The notes under the pieces: model-generated | What the model saw: only the letters and a program-made list of their open reading frames with translations | What the model was told of the DNA's origin: nothing | Database searches by the model: none | Part shown: positions 63,289 to 64,000 of the stretch, one piece after another | How the letters are laid out: each line of letters opens with the position of its first letter | Numbering within the stretch: the first letter of the stretch is position 1 | Made by a program: the position numbers and the translations under genes | From: JAGQZY01 sp964588335 | GTDB taxonomy: Bacteria > Bdellovibrionota > Bdellovibrionia > Bdellovibrionales > JAGQZY01 | Direction: 5' to 3' | DNA: 64,000 bases | NCBI GenBank assembly: GCA_964588335.1 | Contig: CAZPOV010000007.1 | Coordinates: 62,001 to 126,000 of the forward strand

Positions 63289-63840
63289 TTAAGGCTGAGC
63301 CACGGTCGACTCGAAATTAACATTCACTTTTTCAGCGACAGTGATGCCTTTATAGCTGGGGATGGCAATTTTAAAATCCGAAAGTTTGATTGGAATTTCA
63401 GCAGTCATTTTGATAGCGCCATTATCATTTTCCAGCTCGGCTTTTCCATTCACCTGTTTTTCAACTCCATGAAGAGTGAGGGTTCCCTGAAAGTCGAAAC
63501 GGCCATCCAGCTTTTCCGGTACAGTGACATCCGAGAGTTTCAGTTTCGCGGTTGGGAACTGCTTGACCTCTAAATATTTGTCTTTCATGTGACTGTCACG
63601 CAAATCGATTCCAGTCTTCAGAGTTGTTAGGTTAAAAACCAGCTCGCCATTGACTTTGTCTGCGGCTTGACTGAGCTTTCCAGTAACTCCCGTGCCTTCA
63701 CCTTTAATGGTAACCAGATTGGGCCAACCTTTGGTTTTAAACTCAACTTTGCCAGCTTCGGGTTTGAATTCATATTCGGTGGCGTCGACGGCGGCGTGGC
63801 CGATGTTGGCTAAAAATAGTATAGTTAATAGTAGTTTCAT
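63289..63840 (-). CDS. YceI family periplasmic protein
   Basis: A 183-residue protein from ATG 63840 preceded by GGGGGATTT. Signal peptide ends near residue 16. The mature part has the lipocalin-like YceI pattern: GKVEFKTKGWPNLVTIKGEG, GELVFNLTTLKTGIDLRDSHMKDKYL and a later ADVTVPEKLDGRFDFQGTLT-type strand. YceI proteins bind isoprenoid-like ligands such as ubiquinone-8. It overlaps the upstream cytochrome-like gene by four bases (ATGA). The CxxCH-porin follows 11 bases downstream. Confidence 0.88.
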   Translation of the reverse strand: MKLLLTILFLANIGHAAVDATEYEFKPEAGKVEFKTKGWPNLVTIKGEGTGVTGKLSQAADKVNGELVFNLTTLKTGIDLRDSHMKDKYLEVKQFPTAKLKLSDVTVPEKLDGRFDFQGTLTLHGVEKQVNGKAELENDNGAIKMTAEIPIKLSDFKIAIPSYKGITVAEKVNVNFESTVAQP

Positions 63841-64000
63841 AAATCCCCCTGATCGTATGGTAAATTCAAATTGATCCATTCTTGAATGATCGCAATCTCT
63901 TCTTCGGTCACCCGAGGAATGGTTCGTTCGACATCGTCTTTGTCCGTGTTAAAGGGCATGGGACTGAAAAACTCCAAGGGATCGTTAGGGTCCCGCAACA
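63837..64000 (-). CDS. Cytochrome c-like protein, C-terminal end (cut by window end)
   Basis: A leftward frame enters from the right edge and ends at TGA 63839-63837, overlapping the ATG of the YceI gene. The last 53 residues include FSPMPFNT and, towards the end, EEIAIIQEWINLNLPYDQ. The MP ... helix ending in WIN pattern is the usual C-terminus of class I cytochrome c domains, where Met is the second heme ligand. The heme-binding CxxCH would lie outside the window. Its place at the head of the YceI / CxxCH-porin operon supports a redox role. Confidence 0.6.
   Translation of the reverse strand, partial: LRDPNDPLEFFSPMPFNTDKDDVERTIPRVTEEEIAIIQEWINLNLPYDQGDL

Noticed and set aside
1..64000. 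CRISPR arrays, insertion sequences, tRNA and rRNA genes
   Set aside because: None seen on either strand; no regular spacer pattern, transposase or T-loop-type sequence outside coding regions.

Overview
The window is about 64 kb of ordinary bacterial chromosome, mid-GC and gene-dense. It carries many small secreted proteins, lipoproteins and outer-membrane barrels with no obvious family, next to conserved housekeeping genes. Gram-negative features (FadL porin, YceI, DUF481 barrel, lipoproteins, a CxxCH-porin), a methylmalonyl/isobutyryl-CoA mutase of the fused IcmF type, a complete beta-oxidation set, an L,D-transpeptidase and a rich set of secreted peptidases suggest a Bdellovibrionota-like (formerly deltaproteobacterial) organism. 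This placement is an inference from gene content; no rRNA or tRNA gene is visible to confirm it.

Layout. 1-3.1 kb: the mutS end, glnD and a small lipoprotein. 3.2-9.1 kb: secreted proteins of unknown role around an MscS channel, including a leftward operon with an HExxH protein and a DUF4214-like protein that both carry poly-Asp runs. 9.7-15.3 kb: a LuxR-type HTH with an Asn/Gly-rich tail, an acyl-CoA thioesterase, a metallopeptidase fused to a PQQ-type sugar dehydrogenase, and an L,D-transpeptidase. 15.4-21.2 kb (leftward): a LytS/LytTR two-component pair, then maeB-hflX, in which hflX appears to begin at a rare AUA codon. 21.4-36.2 kb: a fatty-acid and branched acyl-CoA block with fadI-fadJ-(RelA/SpoT-like protein), 3-hydroxyacyl-CoA dehydrogenase, enoyl-CoA hydratase, icmF, acyl-CoA dehydrogenase and FadL. 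36.3-39.7 kb: M50 protease, scpA and a very large acidic scpB in one overlapping operon. 40-48.4 kb: subtilase, outer-membrane barrels, FAD oxidoreductase, psd, gpmA and lipoproteins. 48.4-48.9 kb: an intergenic stretch holding a self-contained 17-codon ORF with an exceptionally strong ribosome-binding site and its own terminator. 48.9-60 kb: yceD, GNAT acyltransferase, Sua5, TerC, SrkA, GDPD, a VWA lipoprotein, trhO and a cyclic-nucleotide-binding regulator. 60-64 kb: a secreted astacin-like protease, a small barrel, and a leftward cytochrome c / YceI / CxxCH-porin operon cut by the window end.

How the genes fit together. FadL imports fatty acids. Acyl-CoA dehydrogenase, enoyl-CoA hydratase, 3-hydroxyacyl-CoA dehydrogenase and FadI/FadJ oxidise them. 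IcmF interconverts branched and linear C4 acyl-CoA, and the malic enzyme with a phosphotransacetylase-like domain supplies pyruvate and NADPH. The most unusual signals are the mini-ORF at 48.7 kb, the AUA start of hflX, the protease-dehydrogenase fusion, the acidic ScpB, the RelA/SpoT-like protein inside a beta-oxidation operon, and an RBS-sequestering hairpin at 47.56 kb.
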